From assembly GCF_041146795.1 (NCBI RefSeq), contig NC_135187.1, positions 3,483,556 through 3,547,555 of the forward strand: a DNA stretch of 64,000 nucleotides. Direction: 5' to 3'. Position numbers and translations under genes: made by a program. Shown here in pieces: positions 20,283-31,143 of this stretch. The stretch is from Maylandia zebra. Lineage: Eukaryota > Chordata > Actinopteri > Cichliformes > Cichlidae. Under the pieces are notes generated by a model that worked only from the letters and a program-made list of their open reading frames with translations, had not been told where the DNA came from and ran no database searches. Position 1 is the first letter of the stretch. Each line of letters begins with the position of its first letter.

Positions 20283-23204
20283 CTATGACGTGTTCAGCAG
20301 TCTGATGGCCTGATGGAAAAAGCTGTCTCTCAGTCTGCTGGTACGGGACCGGATGCTGCAGAACCTCCTTCCTGATGGAAGCAGTCTGAACAGTTTATGG
20401 CTGGGGTGACTGGAGTCCTTGATGATCCTCCCCGCTTTCCTCAGGCACCGCTTCCTGTAGATGTCTTGGAGGGAGGGAAGCTCACCTCCAATTATCCGTT
20501 CAGAGCACTGCACTACTCGCTGGAGAGCTTTGCAGTTGTAGGCGGTGCTGTTGCCATACCAGGTGGTGATGCATCCAGTGAGGATGCTCTCAATGGCACA
20601 GTGATAGAAGGTCCTGAGGATGCGGGGGCTCATGCCGAATCTTTTCAGTCTCCTGAGAAAGAAGAGGCGCTGCTGCGCCTTCTTCACTGTTTTGTTTGTG
20701 TGTACTGACCACGTAAGATCCTCAGCCAGATGTACTCCAAGGAACTGGAAGCTGCTCACTCTCTCCACAGCAGCGCCGTTGATGGTGATGGGGGTGTGTA
20801 CTTCTCTGCACCTCCGGAAGTCCGCTATCAACTCCTTTGTCTTTGCGACGTTGAGGGTGAGATGGTTGTCTTGACACCAGCGGGTCAGGGCGCTGACCTC
20901 CTCCCTGTAAGCCGTCTCATCACCGTTGGTGATAAGACCCACCACTGTAGTGTCGTCCGCAAACTTCACAATGATGTTGGAGTTGTTAGTGGCTGTGCAG
21001 TCGTAGGTGTAGAGTGAGTATAGGAGAGGGCTCAGTACACACCCCTGTGGAGCACCAGTGTTCAGTGTGATGGGGGATGAGGTGATGCTGCCCAGTCTGA
21101 CCACCTGGCGTCTGTCAGACAGGAAGCTAAGGATCCAGCTGCAGAGGGAGCTACTCAGTCCTAGATCCTGCAGTTTCCTGTCCAGCTTCGAGGGAACGAT
21201 GGTATTGAATGCTGAGCTGTAATCTACAAACAGCATTCTCACATACGTGTCTCTCTTCTCCAGGTGTGACAGGGCAGTGTGTAGTGTCAGGGCTATGGCA
21301 TCATCAGTGGACCTGTTGTGGCGGTATGCAAACTGTAGAGGGTCCAGTGAGTCGGGTAGTGCAGAGCAGATGAAGTCCCTGACCAGCTTCTCGAAGCATT
21401 TGCTTACGATGGGGGTCAGGGCTACAGGTCGCCAGTCGTTCAATGAGGAGATGGTGGAGGATTTGGGTACAGGGACGATGGTGGCCATTTTGAAGCAGGC
21501 TGGGACTACAGACAGAGAGAGGGAAAGGTTGAAGATATGCGTGAACACTCCAGCCAGCTGAGCCGCGCATGACTTGAGGACGCGGCCGGGAATCCCGTCC
21601 GGACCAGTAGCTTTGCGTGCGTTCACCTTCCTGAAGCACTTCCGCACATCCTCCTCAGACACAGTGTGCGCACTGACGTCATCCGCGGTGCGCACACTGT
21701 CCGGTCTCATGGTGTTCGCTGTGTCGAATCTAGCGTAGAATACGTTTAGATCCTCACACAGAGAGGCCGTGGTCTGCGGTGTGCTGGTTTTCCCTCTAAA
21801 GTCTGTGATCGTGTTTAGTCCCTGCCACATACTCCGAGGGTTGTCAAACTGTTGCTCCACCCTGTCCCTGTACTCACGTTTGGCTGCTTTGATCGTCTTC
21901 CGGAGTTGGTAATGTGCGTGTTTGTAGTCCGATGTGTTCGCGGAGGCAAAGGCGGTGCTCCGTGCCGCGCGAACATCTCCGTTAATCCAGGGTTTTTGAT
22001 TTGGGAAGGATTTAACTGTTCTGGATGGGACGACATCTTCCACGCATTTCCTGATAAATCCGCAGACTGAGTCTGTGTACTCATCAATGTCCCTAGCAGC
22101 CACGTGAAACATTTCCCAGTCCGCGTGATCAAAACAGTCCCGCAGCGCAGACTCCGATTGGTCCGTCCAACAGTGCACCGCCCTCCGGGTTGGAGCTTCC
22201 TGTTTCAGCTTCTGCCTGTAGGCGGGCAGGAGCAGGATGGAGCGGTGATCTGATTGGCCGAATGGGGCGCGGGGGAGGGCTTTGTACGCATCCCGGAAAG
22301 AGGTGTAGCAGTGGTCGAGTAGCCGGTCTCCACGAGTGTTAAAATGGATTTGTTGGTGGAGTTTGGGTGAGACTTTCTTCAGGTTTCCCTTATTAAAGTC
22401 TCCGGCTGTGATAAACGCTGCCTCTGGGTGTGCGGTTTCCTCGCTGCTGATCGCGCTGTACAGTTCCCTGAGTGCACGGTCAGTGTCGGCTTGTGGGGGA
22501 ATGTAAACAGCCGTAATAATCACTGCTGTAAATTCCCTCGGTAGCCAGAATGGCCGGCACTTAATCATCAGGTACTCCAGGTCCGGTGAGCAGAAGGATT
22601 TGACCGGGTGCACGTTCGCATAATCACACCAGCTGTTGTTGATCATGAAACACACACCACCGCCTCTGCTTTTCCCAGTAAGATCCTGTGACCTGTCCAC
22701 GCGATGCACGGAGAACCCCGGTAGTTGTATTGCGGAGTCCGGTACCTTGTCCGATAGCCAGGTTTCTGTGAGGCAGATCACGCAGCAGTCCCGCATCTCT
22801 CGCTGGAATGAGATCCGTGCCCGAAGCTCGCACAGCTTGTTCTCCAGAGACTGCACATTAGCCAGTAATAAACTGGGTAACGGTGGTCTGTTAGTGCGCC
22901 GTCTCAGTCGAACCAGAACGCCAGATCTTCTCCCTCTGCGTCGGCATTTGCGGCCTCCAGGGCCAGAGAACAAAGGCGTCTCAGGTGAGATGAATGGGGG
23001 GTCTGCAAACGGAACGTCCGTGTTGCAAAACTTGGACTCCGGAAAGTTATAAGAAAGACCGTCTTTTATGTCCAGTAAGGTTTGTCGGTCGTACACAAGG
23101 AGACATGTGCTACTCGCGAAAAAATGAAGGAAAAGTAAAATTAAACACAGAAAAAAGCTGTTGCTTGGGGGAGCTCGCGACGAGGCTGCCATACTCGGCG
23201 CCAT
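20283..23204 (-). CDS. LINE endonuclease-reverse transcriptase polyprotein, intact ORF
   Basis: A 973-residue single ORF. Residues about 15-38 are strongly hydrophobic (SFFLCLILLFLHFF), then YDRQTLLDI. An AP-type endonuclease follows: LLLANVQSLENK near 110, LTETWLS, the RGGGVCF loop, TAGDFN and GQSDHRSILL, so the catalytic Asp-His is kept. RT blocks follow: [47 protein letters not shown] and the catalytic IIVKFADDT. The C terminus has the Cys-free tail IRLLNTS. There is no internal stop or frameshift, so it could encode an active enzyme. The ATG at 23204 lies in the AAGATGGCG motif; a second Met is four codons on. Confidence 0.92.
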   Translation of the reverse strand: MAPSMAASSRAPPSNSFFLCLILLFLHFFASSTCLLVYDRQTLLDIKDGLSYNFPESKFCNTDVPFADPPFISPETPLFSGPGGRKCRRRGRRSGVLVRLRRRTNRPPLPSLLLANVQSLENKLCELRARISFQREMRDCCVICLTETWLSDKVPDSAIQLPGFSVHRVDRSQDLTGKSRGGGVCFMINNSWCDYANVHPVKSFCSPDLEYLMIKCRPFWLPREFTAVIITAVYIPPQADTDRALRELYSAISSEETAHPEAAFITAGDFNKGNLKKVSPKLHQQIHFNTRGDRLLDHCYTSFRDAYKALPRAPFGQSDHRSILLLPAYRQKLKQEAPTRRAVHCWTDQSESALRDCFDHADWEMFHVAARDIDEYTDSVCGFIRKCVEDVVPSRTVKSFPNQKPWINGDVRAARSTAFASANTSDYKHAHYQLRKTIKAAKREYRDRVEQQFDNPRSMWQGLNTITDFRGKTSTPQTTASLCEDLNVFYARFDTANTMRPDSVRTADDVSAHTVSEEDVRKCFRKVNARKATGPDGIPGRVLKSCAAQLAGVFTHIFNLSLSLSVVPACFKMATIVPVPKSSTISSLNDWRPVALTPIVSKCFEKLVRDFICSALPDSLDPLQFAYRHNRSTDDAIALTLHTALSHLEKRDTYVRMLFVDYSSAFNTIVPSKLDRKLQDLGLSSSLCSWILSFLSDRRQVVRLGSITSSPITLNTGAPQGCVLSPLLYSLYTYDCTATNNSNIIVKFADDTTVVGLITNGDETAYREEVSALTRWCQDNHLTLNVAKTKELIADFRRCREVHTPITINGAAVERVSSFQFLGVHLAEDLTWSVHTNKTVKKAQQRLFFLRRLKRFGMSPRILRTFYHCAIESILTGCITTWYGNSTAYNCKALQRVVQCSERIIGGELPSLQDIYRKRCLRKAGRIIKDSSHPSHKLFRLLPSGRRFCSIRSRTSRLRDSFFHQAIRLLNTS

Positions 23205-23494
23205 CTTGGATCAAGATGGATGTCACATTTTTTGCAGCAAAAGGTTGAAGACAAAACTTTTATGGAAATGTAAAATATATAAACTTTTTCTACTTTCCTT
23301 CAAGAAAAAAAAAACTTTTAAAAGTTTAATTTCCAGTAAAAATAAATGCACAAGACGATTTTAGTCTGAATTCAAAATTTACACTGATATTAGATTTTAT
23401 ATTCATGAGAAACATGAAGTATTTATGTAGAAGGAAATGAAATCCACCTTAATGATACAAGTTTGAGCTTCATAAATGAGTGAAATGTACTTAC

Positions 23495-23532
23495 AGTTAA
23501 CCTCCAGTCTGGTTCCTCTACTGAACGTGTAC
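23495..23532 (-). CDS. Immunoglobulin light-chain J segment J4 with altered FGxG motif
   Basis: Encodes [12 protein letters not shown] and ends at a GTAAGT donor; phase joins C2 (T+TG, Leu). The usual Phe-Gly-Gly-Gly is Phe-Ser-Arg-Gly, so the first Gly of FGxG is replaced by Ser. The RSS is perfect, so rearrangement should work. Whether the folded domain tolerates the change is open. Confidence 0.93.
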
Positions 23533-23571
23533 CACAGTGATACAAACTCATTGAGGCGCCGTACAAAAACC
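23533..23571 (-). other. 23-spacer RSS of J4
   Basis: CACTGTG 23533-23539, 23-nt spacer 23540-23562, GGTTTTTGT 23563-23571. Confidence 0.95.
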
Positions 23572-23599
23572 TCTGACTGTAGAGAGACGCGGCTCTCTG

Positions 23600-24010
23600 A
23601 CTCTGAAACAAACAAACTCAACAAAATTATTCACTGTTTGCATCATTTTGTCAGCTCATGTGAAAACTGAAAATATTACAGTGCATCACATTTAAATAAT
23701 GAATAATTTATTTGGAATGTAAAACTTTTGACTTTGATTTCTTGGGACTTTTTCTGATATCAAACTCTGAGAATAACACAGTGGATCCAATTTACAGAAA
23801 TGTAAATGTTAATTAAAATGCATCAGTGTAAATTAAGACTTTGCTGATTTTCTACATTTTTAGAGACTATATTCATAAATATAGAAAAATCAGATATATT
23901 TGTGTTTGATGCTCTGATAAACTGGCTGATCCACTCCATACAAAGATGCATATATATTGACAAAGGACACAAACATACAACGGTACTGAGCCAGCACTGA
24001 ACAGCAAGAC
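23600..24010. other. AT-rich intergenic sequence
   Basis: No supported gene. Confidence 0.5.
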
Positions 24011-24011
24011 T

Positions 24012-24245
24012 AAGGCTACGTTCACACTGCAGGCGAAAGTGCATCAAATCCAACTATTTTGACCCTAAGCGACTCATATCCGATCATGGTATGACAGAAC
24101 AGCACAAATCCAATATTTTCCAAATCCGACCTAGTTCACTTTTGTCTGCGGTACTGAATCCGAGACATATCTGACGTTTTAGAAAGCGACTGCTGTGTGA
24201 ATGGTCATTGGTCACATGGAAGGCAATACAATTGGAAGCTGGAGG
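24012..24245 (+). mobile_element. MITE fragment
   Basis: Starts AAGGCTACGTTCACACTGCA, a terminus related to the one at 24983. It then has repeated AAATCC/ATCCGA motifs. The far inverted repeat is not found, so it is truncated. Confidence 0.5.
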
Positions 24246-24982
24246 ATCACTATATAAATATCAGATAAGCTTCATACAAGCTAGGTCGCTTAACGATAGC
24301 TGTTGAAAGCATAAAGTTGTGGTATACCAGCGGTCAGAACTACCACTGCTTTTCTAGTACGCCAGTTATCTTAACCACAGTTTCTATTGAATGAACATCA
24401 TGTGTCCATGTGTAATTTGACATTTTTGGGAAGCTTTTTCTTTTAATCATTCTTGTTATCTTTTGCATATAGAAGTTTAGGCTATGAGGACGATTGGAGA
24501 TGAACAAAAGGGTGGAGAGGAGAATAGTGAAGTGAGGATGCACATAGTGAAACCTCTTTGAGTGTACAATGGTGTTGATGTCAGAAAAGAAATGTCTGTT
24601 ATTGATGTGATTAGCAGAGTAATCCAAAGAGTGGGAATGTGCTGGAAATTTCTTTTATTTTATGAATTTGTCACATGTTTTAGTAATATCACTTTTGGGT
24701 CACTTCAAGGTTCACATGTGGGGAAGCATTCAGCTTTAACTCTGTTGCACAAAGTCAGGCATCGTGAGAAAGTTGGTGACACCCAGAGGGGGAGAATTCA
24801 ACAGGTGGTGAAGTCTTTTGTTAATCAGGTCTTTGAGGATGGGGTGAAGAGGCAAGGAGCAGTCTCTATGTGACACTGGAAGAGGAGACAAGGTTGTAAA
24901 CTCTCTCTCCCTCTCGGATGGGACAAGGGTGAGAACAACAACTGTTTGACTGTATTTAAAGAGGGCTGTGCCATTCATCTTC
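24246..24982. other. Intergenic sequence
   Basis: No supported gene; short open frames have no recognisable domain. Confidence 0.4.
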
Positions 24983-25235
24983 AGGCTACGTCCACACTAG
25001 TCCAGATAGATTTGAAAACGGCGTTTTCATCTGAAAACACTCCACGTCCACACTAGGGTTTTCAGTCGTTTTCACAGAGTTGCGGGTCCACATTGAAACG
25101 GCTGAAAATGTTTTCATTTCAGTACTGTGCATGTGTGAAACACAAGAAGATTGGACCTGCTTCATTTCTGCCTGCCACGTATTTACTTTCCAGCTCTTTA
25201 AACATTGCGGCAAAAAAAAAAAGACTTTTTCCAAG

Positions 25236-26421
25236 ATGGCGGCGCGTGAACAACGCGAGGCTCAGTGTCTCTCCAGAATCTGCTATTTAGCGGTTTTTTT
25301 TATCTACTTTTAACCGGATTATTCGTCCAGAATTGCTGTGCGTTGCTGACCTACAGCAGACAAGAGCTTATGGACATCTGGACTCATAACTCCAACAGTT
25401 TTATCGCCGATCTCCGACTAATCCCAGAGATCTCCAGAACACCGGAGGCTGCCCACTCTCCCCGGCCGGGAGGAAGTGCACGCAGACGGCGCCGAGATCG
25501 TAAACAAAGGCGAGGTAGGCGCGGAGGGCTACGGGCTAAGCTAAAGCTAACACCACACCGACTGCCTTTACCCAGTATTTTCCTCGCCAATGTCCATTCT
25601 CTGGCAAACAAAATGGATGAGATACGGCTCTCCATCACTAACAACAGACGGATTATGGACTCAAATGTCATGTTTTTCACCGAAACATGGTTGAACAACA
25701 GCTGCTCGGACAATGCTATCGAGTTAGCAGGACGCCACACACACCGAGCCGACAGGCTAGCAGATGATTCCGGCAAGACCAGAGGTGGAGGTTTGTGCAT
25801 TTATATTAACTATGCATGGTGCATGAACTCCACTACTACTGAGAGTCACTGCTCACCTAATGCGGAGTTTTAATGGTCAAATGCAGACCTTATTATCTCC
25901 CCAGAGAACTCACTTCGATCATACTCACTGCAGTGTATATCCCCGCCGATGCTAATGCTAGGTTGGCCATGAAAGAACTTTCTGCAGCCATTAACAAACA
26001 CCAGAATAAACACCCCGAGGCTGCTTTTATTGTTGCTGGCGACTTCAACCACACCAACTTAAAGACAGTCCTCCCCAGATTCCACCAACATGTCTCCCGC
26101 CACACCAGAGGAGACAAGACTTTAGACCATGTGTATTCCAACCTGGCTGGAGCCTACAAAGCCACACCCCTCCCCCACATTGGACAATCGGACCAGCTCT
26201 CCCTGTTCCTCACACATCGGTATTCACCACTCATCCAACATGTGAAACCTGCTGTGAGGACAATTAAAGTGTGGCCAGAGGGGACAGACGCAGTGCTCCA
26301 GGACAGATTTAAAAACACAGACTGGAATATGTTCACCCACACAGACCTGGACCAGTATGCCTCATCTGTACTGGTGATCCGTTTCTGGGTGGTGACACTG
26401 TCTGTGGTTTCGGAGATGTAA
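25236..26421 (+). pseudogene. LINE endonuclease region, inactivated
   Basis: The N terminus MAAREQREAQCLSRIC plus a hydrophobic run is shifted out of frame at 25300. The next piece (to 25873) has IFLANVHSLANK and FFTETWL. After a one-base loss, the piece to 26421 begins MVKCRPYYLPREL and has VAGDFNH. The catalytic SDH motif reads GQSDQLSLF, with Gln in place of His. So the endonuclease is dead by frameshift and by loss of its catalytic residue. Confidence 0.88.
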
Positions 26422-26602
26422 CCCAACCAGAAGCCTTGGATGAACCGGGATGTTCGTCTCCTTCTGAAGGCCCGCAACATCGCCAGGAGATGCACACGCC
26501 TACAGTACAGCCAGGGCTAATCTAAAGAAGGGCATCAAAAAAGCCAAACACCATTACAAAAAGAAGGTAGAAGAACACTTCTCCAACTCCAACCCCCGAC
26601 GC

Positions 26603-28156
26603 ATGTGGCAAGGACTCCAGACCATCACAGACTACAGGACCACCAAACCCTCCCCCGCATCCTCTGATGTCTCCTTCCTCAACGAGCTCAACAACTTTTA
26701 TGCTCGTTTTGAGCGAGGGAACCCCACAACCACAACCAAAGCAGACGTGACGCCAGACCACCAACCTCTGACTCTCTCCCCCACCGATGTAGGAGCGGTG
26801 CTGAGCAGGATCAATGTCCACAAGGCTGCAGGCCCTGATGGCATCCCCAGGCGTGTTCTCAGAGCGTGTTCTGGGGAGCTTGCAGAAGTGCTCACAGACA
26901 TATTCAATCTGTCCTTGGCCCACGCTGTGGTACCGGCCTGCTTCAAATCCACCTCCACCGTCCCGATACCCAAAAACTCCAACCCATCTTGCCTCAATGA
27001 CTACCGCCCAGTAGCACTCACCCCCATCATCACTAAGTGCTTAGAGCAGCTGGTCCTAGCACACTTCAAATCCTGTCTCCCCCCCACCCTGGACCCCCAC
27101 CAATCTGCATACCGCCAGAACAGGAGCACAGAGGATGCAGTCTCCATCGCACTGCACTCTGTCCTCTCACACCTGGACAACAACAACACCTACGCCAGAA
27201 TGCTGTTTATAGACTTCAGTTCAGCGTTCAATACAATCCACCCCTCACAACTCATCAGGAAACTGACAGACCTGGGCATCAGTTCCCTCATCTGCAAATG
27301 GTTACTGGACTTCCTGACCAACCGCCCCCAACATATCCGGCTGGATAACCGCTGCTCATCTACCATCACAATGAACACCGGTGTACCACAAGGCTGTGTG
27401 ATGAGCCCTTTCCTCTACTCCCTCTTCACCCACGACTGCAGACCTGCTGATGGTTCCAACACCATCATTAAGTTTGCAGATGACACCACGGTGATTGGCC
27501 TCATCAATGACAACGATGAGGCCACCTACAGGGAGGAGGTGGATCGTCTGGCTGAGTGGTGCGACAGAAACAACCTGCTGCTTAACACCGAGAAGACCAA
27601 GGAGCTCATCGTGGACTACAGGAGGAATGCTGACCCACATCCACCCATCCACATTAAGGGGACGGCTGTGGAGCGTGTGAGCAGCTTCAAGTTCCTGGGA
27701 GTCCACATCTCCGAGGATCTCACCTGGACGACCAACTGCTCCAAGCTGGTCAAGAAGGCTCACCAGCGCCTCTTCTTCTTGAGGACTCTGAGGAAGAACC
27801 ACCTGTCCTCAGACATCCTGGTGAACTTCTATCGCTGCACCATCGAGAGCATCCTGACCAACTGTATAACAGTCTGGTACGGGAACTGCTCTGCCTCGGA
27901 CCGGAAGGCGTTGCAGAGGGTCGTGAAAACTGCCCAGCGCATCGCCGGAGCACCACTTCCTGCCATAAAAGACATCTACAGGAAGCGGTGTCTGAAAAGG
28001 GCTGGGAAAATCATCAGAGACCCCAGCCACCCATCACATGGACTCCTCACCCTCCTGCCCTCTGGGAGGCGCTACAGGAGCCTCCGGACTAAGACCACCA
28101 GGTACCGGAACAGCTTCTTCCCCATAGCTGTCAGACTCCTGAACTCTGCCTCCTGA
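26603..28156 (+). CDS. LINE reverse transcriptase region, open 517-codon frame
   Basis: Starts inside the protein at [15 protein letters not shown] blocks are [50 protein letters not shown] and [12 protein letters not shown], then the C-terminal [14 protein letters not shown]. The catalytic Asp pair is kept. It is a fragment of the same polyprotein as the upstream pieces and has no start of its own. It is related to, but clearly distinct from, the LINE at 20283. Confidence 0.9.
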   Translation: MWQGLQTITDYRTTKPSPASSDVSFLNELNNFYARFERGNPTTTTKADVTPDHQPLTLSPTDVGAVLSRINVHKAAGPDGIPRRVLRACSGELAEVLTDIFNLSLAHAVVPACFKSTSTVPIPKNSNPSCLNDYRPVALTPIITKCLEQLVLAHFKSCLPPTLDPHQSAYRQNRSTEDAVSIALHSVLSHLDNNNTYARMLFIDFSSAFNTIHPSQLIRKLTDLGISSLICKWLLDFLTNRPQHIRLDNRCSSTITMNTGVPQGCVMSPFLYSLFTHDCRPADGSNTIIKFADDTTVIGLINDNDEATYREEVDRLAEWCDRNNLLLNTEKTKELIVDYRRNADPHPPIHIKGTAVERVSSFKFLGVHISEDLTWTTNCSKLVKKAHQRLFFLRTLRKNHLSSDILVNFYRCTIESILTNCITVWYGNCSASDRKALQRVVKTAQRIAGAPLPAIKDIYRKRCLKRAGKIIRDPSHPSHGLLTLLPSGRRYRSLRTKTTRYRNSFFPIAVRLLNSAS

Positions 28157-29186
28157 CATCTGACCCATGTTAACACATGGACTGAACATACACACACCCA
28201 CAATGGACAACTGTACCCTCAAACACAATAATAACATGGACTGAACCACCACTCACAACCACTAGCACTTTACATAGCCTCTGTAGAAATTATCCACATA
28301 TCTCACTTATCTTAACTGCACTACTGTATAGCTCTGTGTAAATAATCATTCTGTACATACGATAATGTTTAACCCTACAACTGTTTACAACTTGCATAGT
28401 TCCCATTTCTGTATAGCTGTATATCTCAGATTTCTGTAAAGTTATTTATTTCATATTCTGTATAGTTTTTCATATTTATATCCTGTTCATATCCTGTACA
28501 TAGCTTGTACTCACTACAGCCTGTACATACTTATAGTTATAGAATATTCACAACATACTTCATACCGTGTACATTATAACATACCATAATAGACCCATTT
28601 CTGTAATATACTCACATATCTATATTATTGCTAATATATATTGTAATATATCTATATCACTAAAGCACTTCTGGATGGATGCAAACTGCATTTCGTTGCC
28701 CTGTACCTGTGCATGTGCAATGACAATAAAGTTGAATTCTATTCTATTCTAAAATGTTGAGGAAAAGCACCGAGTTTTTTAAATGGACTAACAATGAGGT
28801 GGAGTTGTTGCTGCGAGTAACACAAAAGTACAAAGTTGCAAAAGCGAGTAAGAGTTAAAGAATTTGAAGAAAAGCTATCTGGAGCATGTACAGACTGATA
28901 TTAGTCTTAATAGAGCAAACAAAACAACTGCTGTATAATGTCCTCCGCTATCTTAGTTTAATTGGTCAAATGACTGCATCACATGACTAACATGCGTCAT
29001 CGTTTTAGAAAGTCTCTGTTTTCGCTGTCCACACTGCGACGCGAATGCACCATTTTCAAATGTATGCATTTTCGAGAGCACAGCATTTTCCTTGAGTGAA
29101 AACGCTGTCTCAGTGTAGACGGGACGCCAAAACAGAGAGAAAATGATGTGTTTTCCAATGAAAACACATTAGTGTGGACGTAGCCT

Positions 29187-30186
29187 TAGAGACTGCGTTT
29201 CAGTGCCCCACTGAATGTCCTCTCTCTCACCTGCTTGGGAATTAAAAGGTGTTGGCTACATCTCATCGTGTCTGTGGACTGTTAATGAAATGTCCATGAC
29301 ATCATTCTGCAGTGACAAAGTGAGGTAAGTAACTCACAACAAAGGAGCAAAAACTGAACAAGTGTTTGTTTACATTGTTGAGTCAACATTGATTATAAAA
29401 CCTTCGGTGCTCTTTGGCACTGATTCTCCTGTTTGTTCTAAAGTCTTATAATTATGATTATGTCGCCTCATTCAGTGTCAATGATGGTGATGATACAGGA
29501 GGATAAAGGTGAGCTCTAACACATCTGTTCAAATTCATACAGCGTTCACATCCCCTCACTGTAGGGGTCGAGTTATATTTTTCCCTAACACCAGAAAAAG
29601 TCGCCAGATTTGTCGCTAGTCGCTTTTTAGAAAAAAAGTCGCTAAGGGGGTCTGAAAACTTGCTAAAAATAGCTACAAAGTCGCTAAGTTGGCAACACTG
29701 GACTGACGTTTAGTCCTTTTACAGCATCCTGCCATGCGATTGCATTTGCCCCTAACCATTGGGAACCCTCACATTAACTTTTATCCAGTGGAAAAAAGTC
29801 CTCCGTTAGCGTTCGTCCTCCAGCTTTACTGTTTATGTTATGCTAACATAGCTTTGTCGGGCTAGTGATCACGTAGCACATCATTATATACCAGGTAGTC
29901 CAACTTCAGTAACCCTACAAATATCACTGCTGTTTTCTTTCCTGTCTTCGTTTATGTTGGAAGTGATAGCAGAGCTGTACATTTTAATTTGTTTCATAAA
30001 TCTCTCAGTCAGAACATGGTGTAATATATTTAGATAGAAGTCTAAATATAAATTCTGTTTTCATGGATGCCCGGATGTTAAACTTAATTGTTATATCTGG
30101 TAGAGCAGCCACACTGATCATTTTATTAAAGATGAAAGAATTTATAAAGTTTTTTAACTCTCAGTAATACTGCAGTGATCATTTTT
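29187..30186. other. Intergenic sequence with unclassified repeats
   Basis: 29456-29574 is duplicated at 31811-31930. 29585-29700 carries repeated GTCGCTA-type words and ends GGCAACACTG, like an abundant fish repeat I cannot name. No gene. Confidence 0.5.
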
Positions 30187-30291
30187 GTTTTGATCACGCG
30201 GACTGGGAAAATGTTTCACGTGGCTGCTAGGGACATTGACGAGTACACAGACTCAGTCTGCGGATTTATCAGGAAATGCGTCGAAGATGTC

Positions 30292-30533
30292 ATCATCATC
30301 ATCATCATCATCAACTTTATTTATAAAGCACTTTAAAACAACCACAGCTGACACAAAGTGCTGTACATTGGAACTGTAAAATAAAATTACATGAGATATA
30401 AATAAAAAACAAATAAAAGAAGAGTGAAATCATTAATTAAATAACTACTGCATTAAAAAAGAAACTAAGTCTCACTGAGGTTAAAAGCCAAGGAATAAAA
30501 GTGGGTTTTAAGACGTGATTTAAAAGTGGACAG
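30292..30533 (-). mobile_element. L2-like LINE 3' end inserted in the deleted LINE
   Basis: Read on -, it ends TGCTTTATAAATAAAG followed by GTT and an (ATG)n tail. At least TGTC is duplicated at the two junctions. Confidence 0.75.
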
Positions 30534-30537
30534 TGTC

Positions 30538-31143
30538 GTCCCATCCAGAACAGTTAAATCCTTCCCAAATCAAAAACCCGCAAAGACAAAGGAGTTGATA
30601 GTGGACTTCCGGAGGTGCAGAGAAGTACACACCCCCATCACCATCAACGGCGCTGCTGTGGAGAGAGTGAGCAGCTTCCGGTTCCTTGGTGTACATCTGG
30701 CTGAGGATCTTACGTGGTCAGTACACACAAACAAAACAGTGAAGAAGGCACAGCAGCGCCTCTTCTTTCTCAGGAGACTGAAAAGATTCGGCATGAGCCC
30801 CCGCATCCTCAGGACCTTCTATCACTGTGCCATTGAGAGCATCCTCACTGGATGCATCACCACCTGGTATGGCAACAGCACCGCCTACAACTGCAAAGCT
30901 CTCCAGCGAGTAGTGCGGTGCTCTGAACGGATAATTGGAGGTGAGCTTCCCTCCCTCCAAGACATCTACAGGAAGCGGTGCCTGAGGAAAGCGGGGAGGA
31001 TCATCAAGGACTCCAGTCACCCCAGCCATAAACTGTTCAGACTGCTTCCATCAGGAAGGAGGTTCTGCAGCATCCGGTCCCGTACCAGCAGACTGAGAGA
31101 CAGCTTTTTCCATCAGGCCATCAGACTGCTGAACACGTCATAG
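30538..31143 (+). pseudogene. LINE polyprotein remnant, RT core deleted
   Basis: The open frame reads VVPSRTVKSFPNQKP, then directly [14 protein letters not shown] and the C-terminal part to IRLLNTS. Everything from the connector to just past the FADD catalytic motif is missing. The retained parts are nearly identical to the 973-residue protein, so the copy is young. It cannot encode RT. Confidence 0.88.

Larger units (their letters stand above)
19865..23208 (-). mobile_element. Complete-looking CR1/Rex-type LINE in the J4-C2 intron
   Basis: Non-LTR retrotransposon on the same strand as the light-chain gene. The 5' end carries AAGATGGCGCC. The 3' UTR ends AATAAAAGTGATTT and a GATTT-repeat tail (about 19865-19890). 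A (TG)n run lies in the 3' UTR. It seems to have a single ORF and no ORF1. The exact clade (Rex1, CR1 or relative) needs a tree. Confidence 0.9.
25229..28746 (+). mobile_element. CR1/Rex-type LINE, broken ORF
   Basis: The 5' end is CCAAGATGGCGGCGCG, and the 3' end AATAAAGTTGAATTCTATTCTATTCT gives an ATTCT-type tail. It has lost the reading frame near 25300 (a T8 run), at about 25871 (one base missing in the endonuclease), and at about 26385-26600. The RT part is open. Confidence 0.9.
24983..29186. mobile_element. DNA element with 17-bp inverted termini, split by a LINE
   Basis: AGGCTACGTCCACACTA (24983-24999) is perfectly inverted at 29170-29186. The sequence between, apart from the inserted LINE, is about 0.7 kb. 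The right part encodes on + a short decayed stretch, FFKWTNNEVELLLRVT (about 28772-28820), resembling a Myb/SANT-type trihelix often seen in fish transposon proteins. I see no clear 8-bp flank duplication. Confidence 0.7.

Noticed and set aside
20397..23248. Several + strand frames over the LINE
   Set aside because: Shadows of the 973-codon - strand ORF in GC-richer sequence.
24983..29186. hAT element with 8-bp target duplication
   Set aside because: The inverted ends are clear, but the flanking 8-mers (TCATCTTC and TAGAGACT) do not match, so I left the superfamily open.
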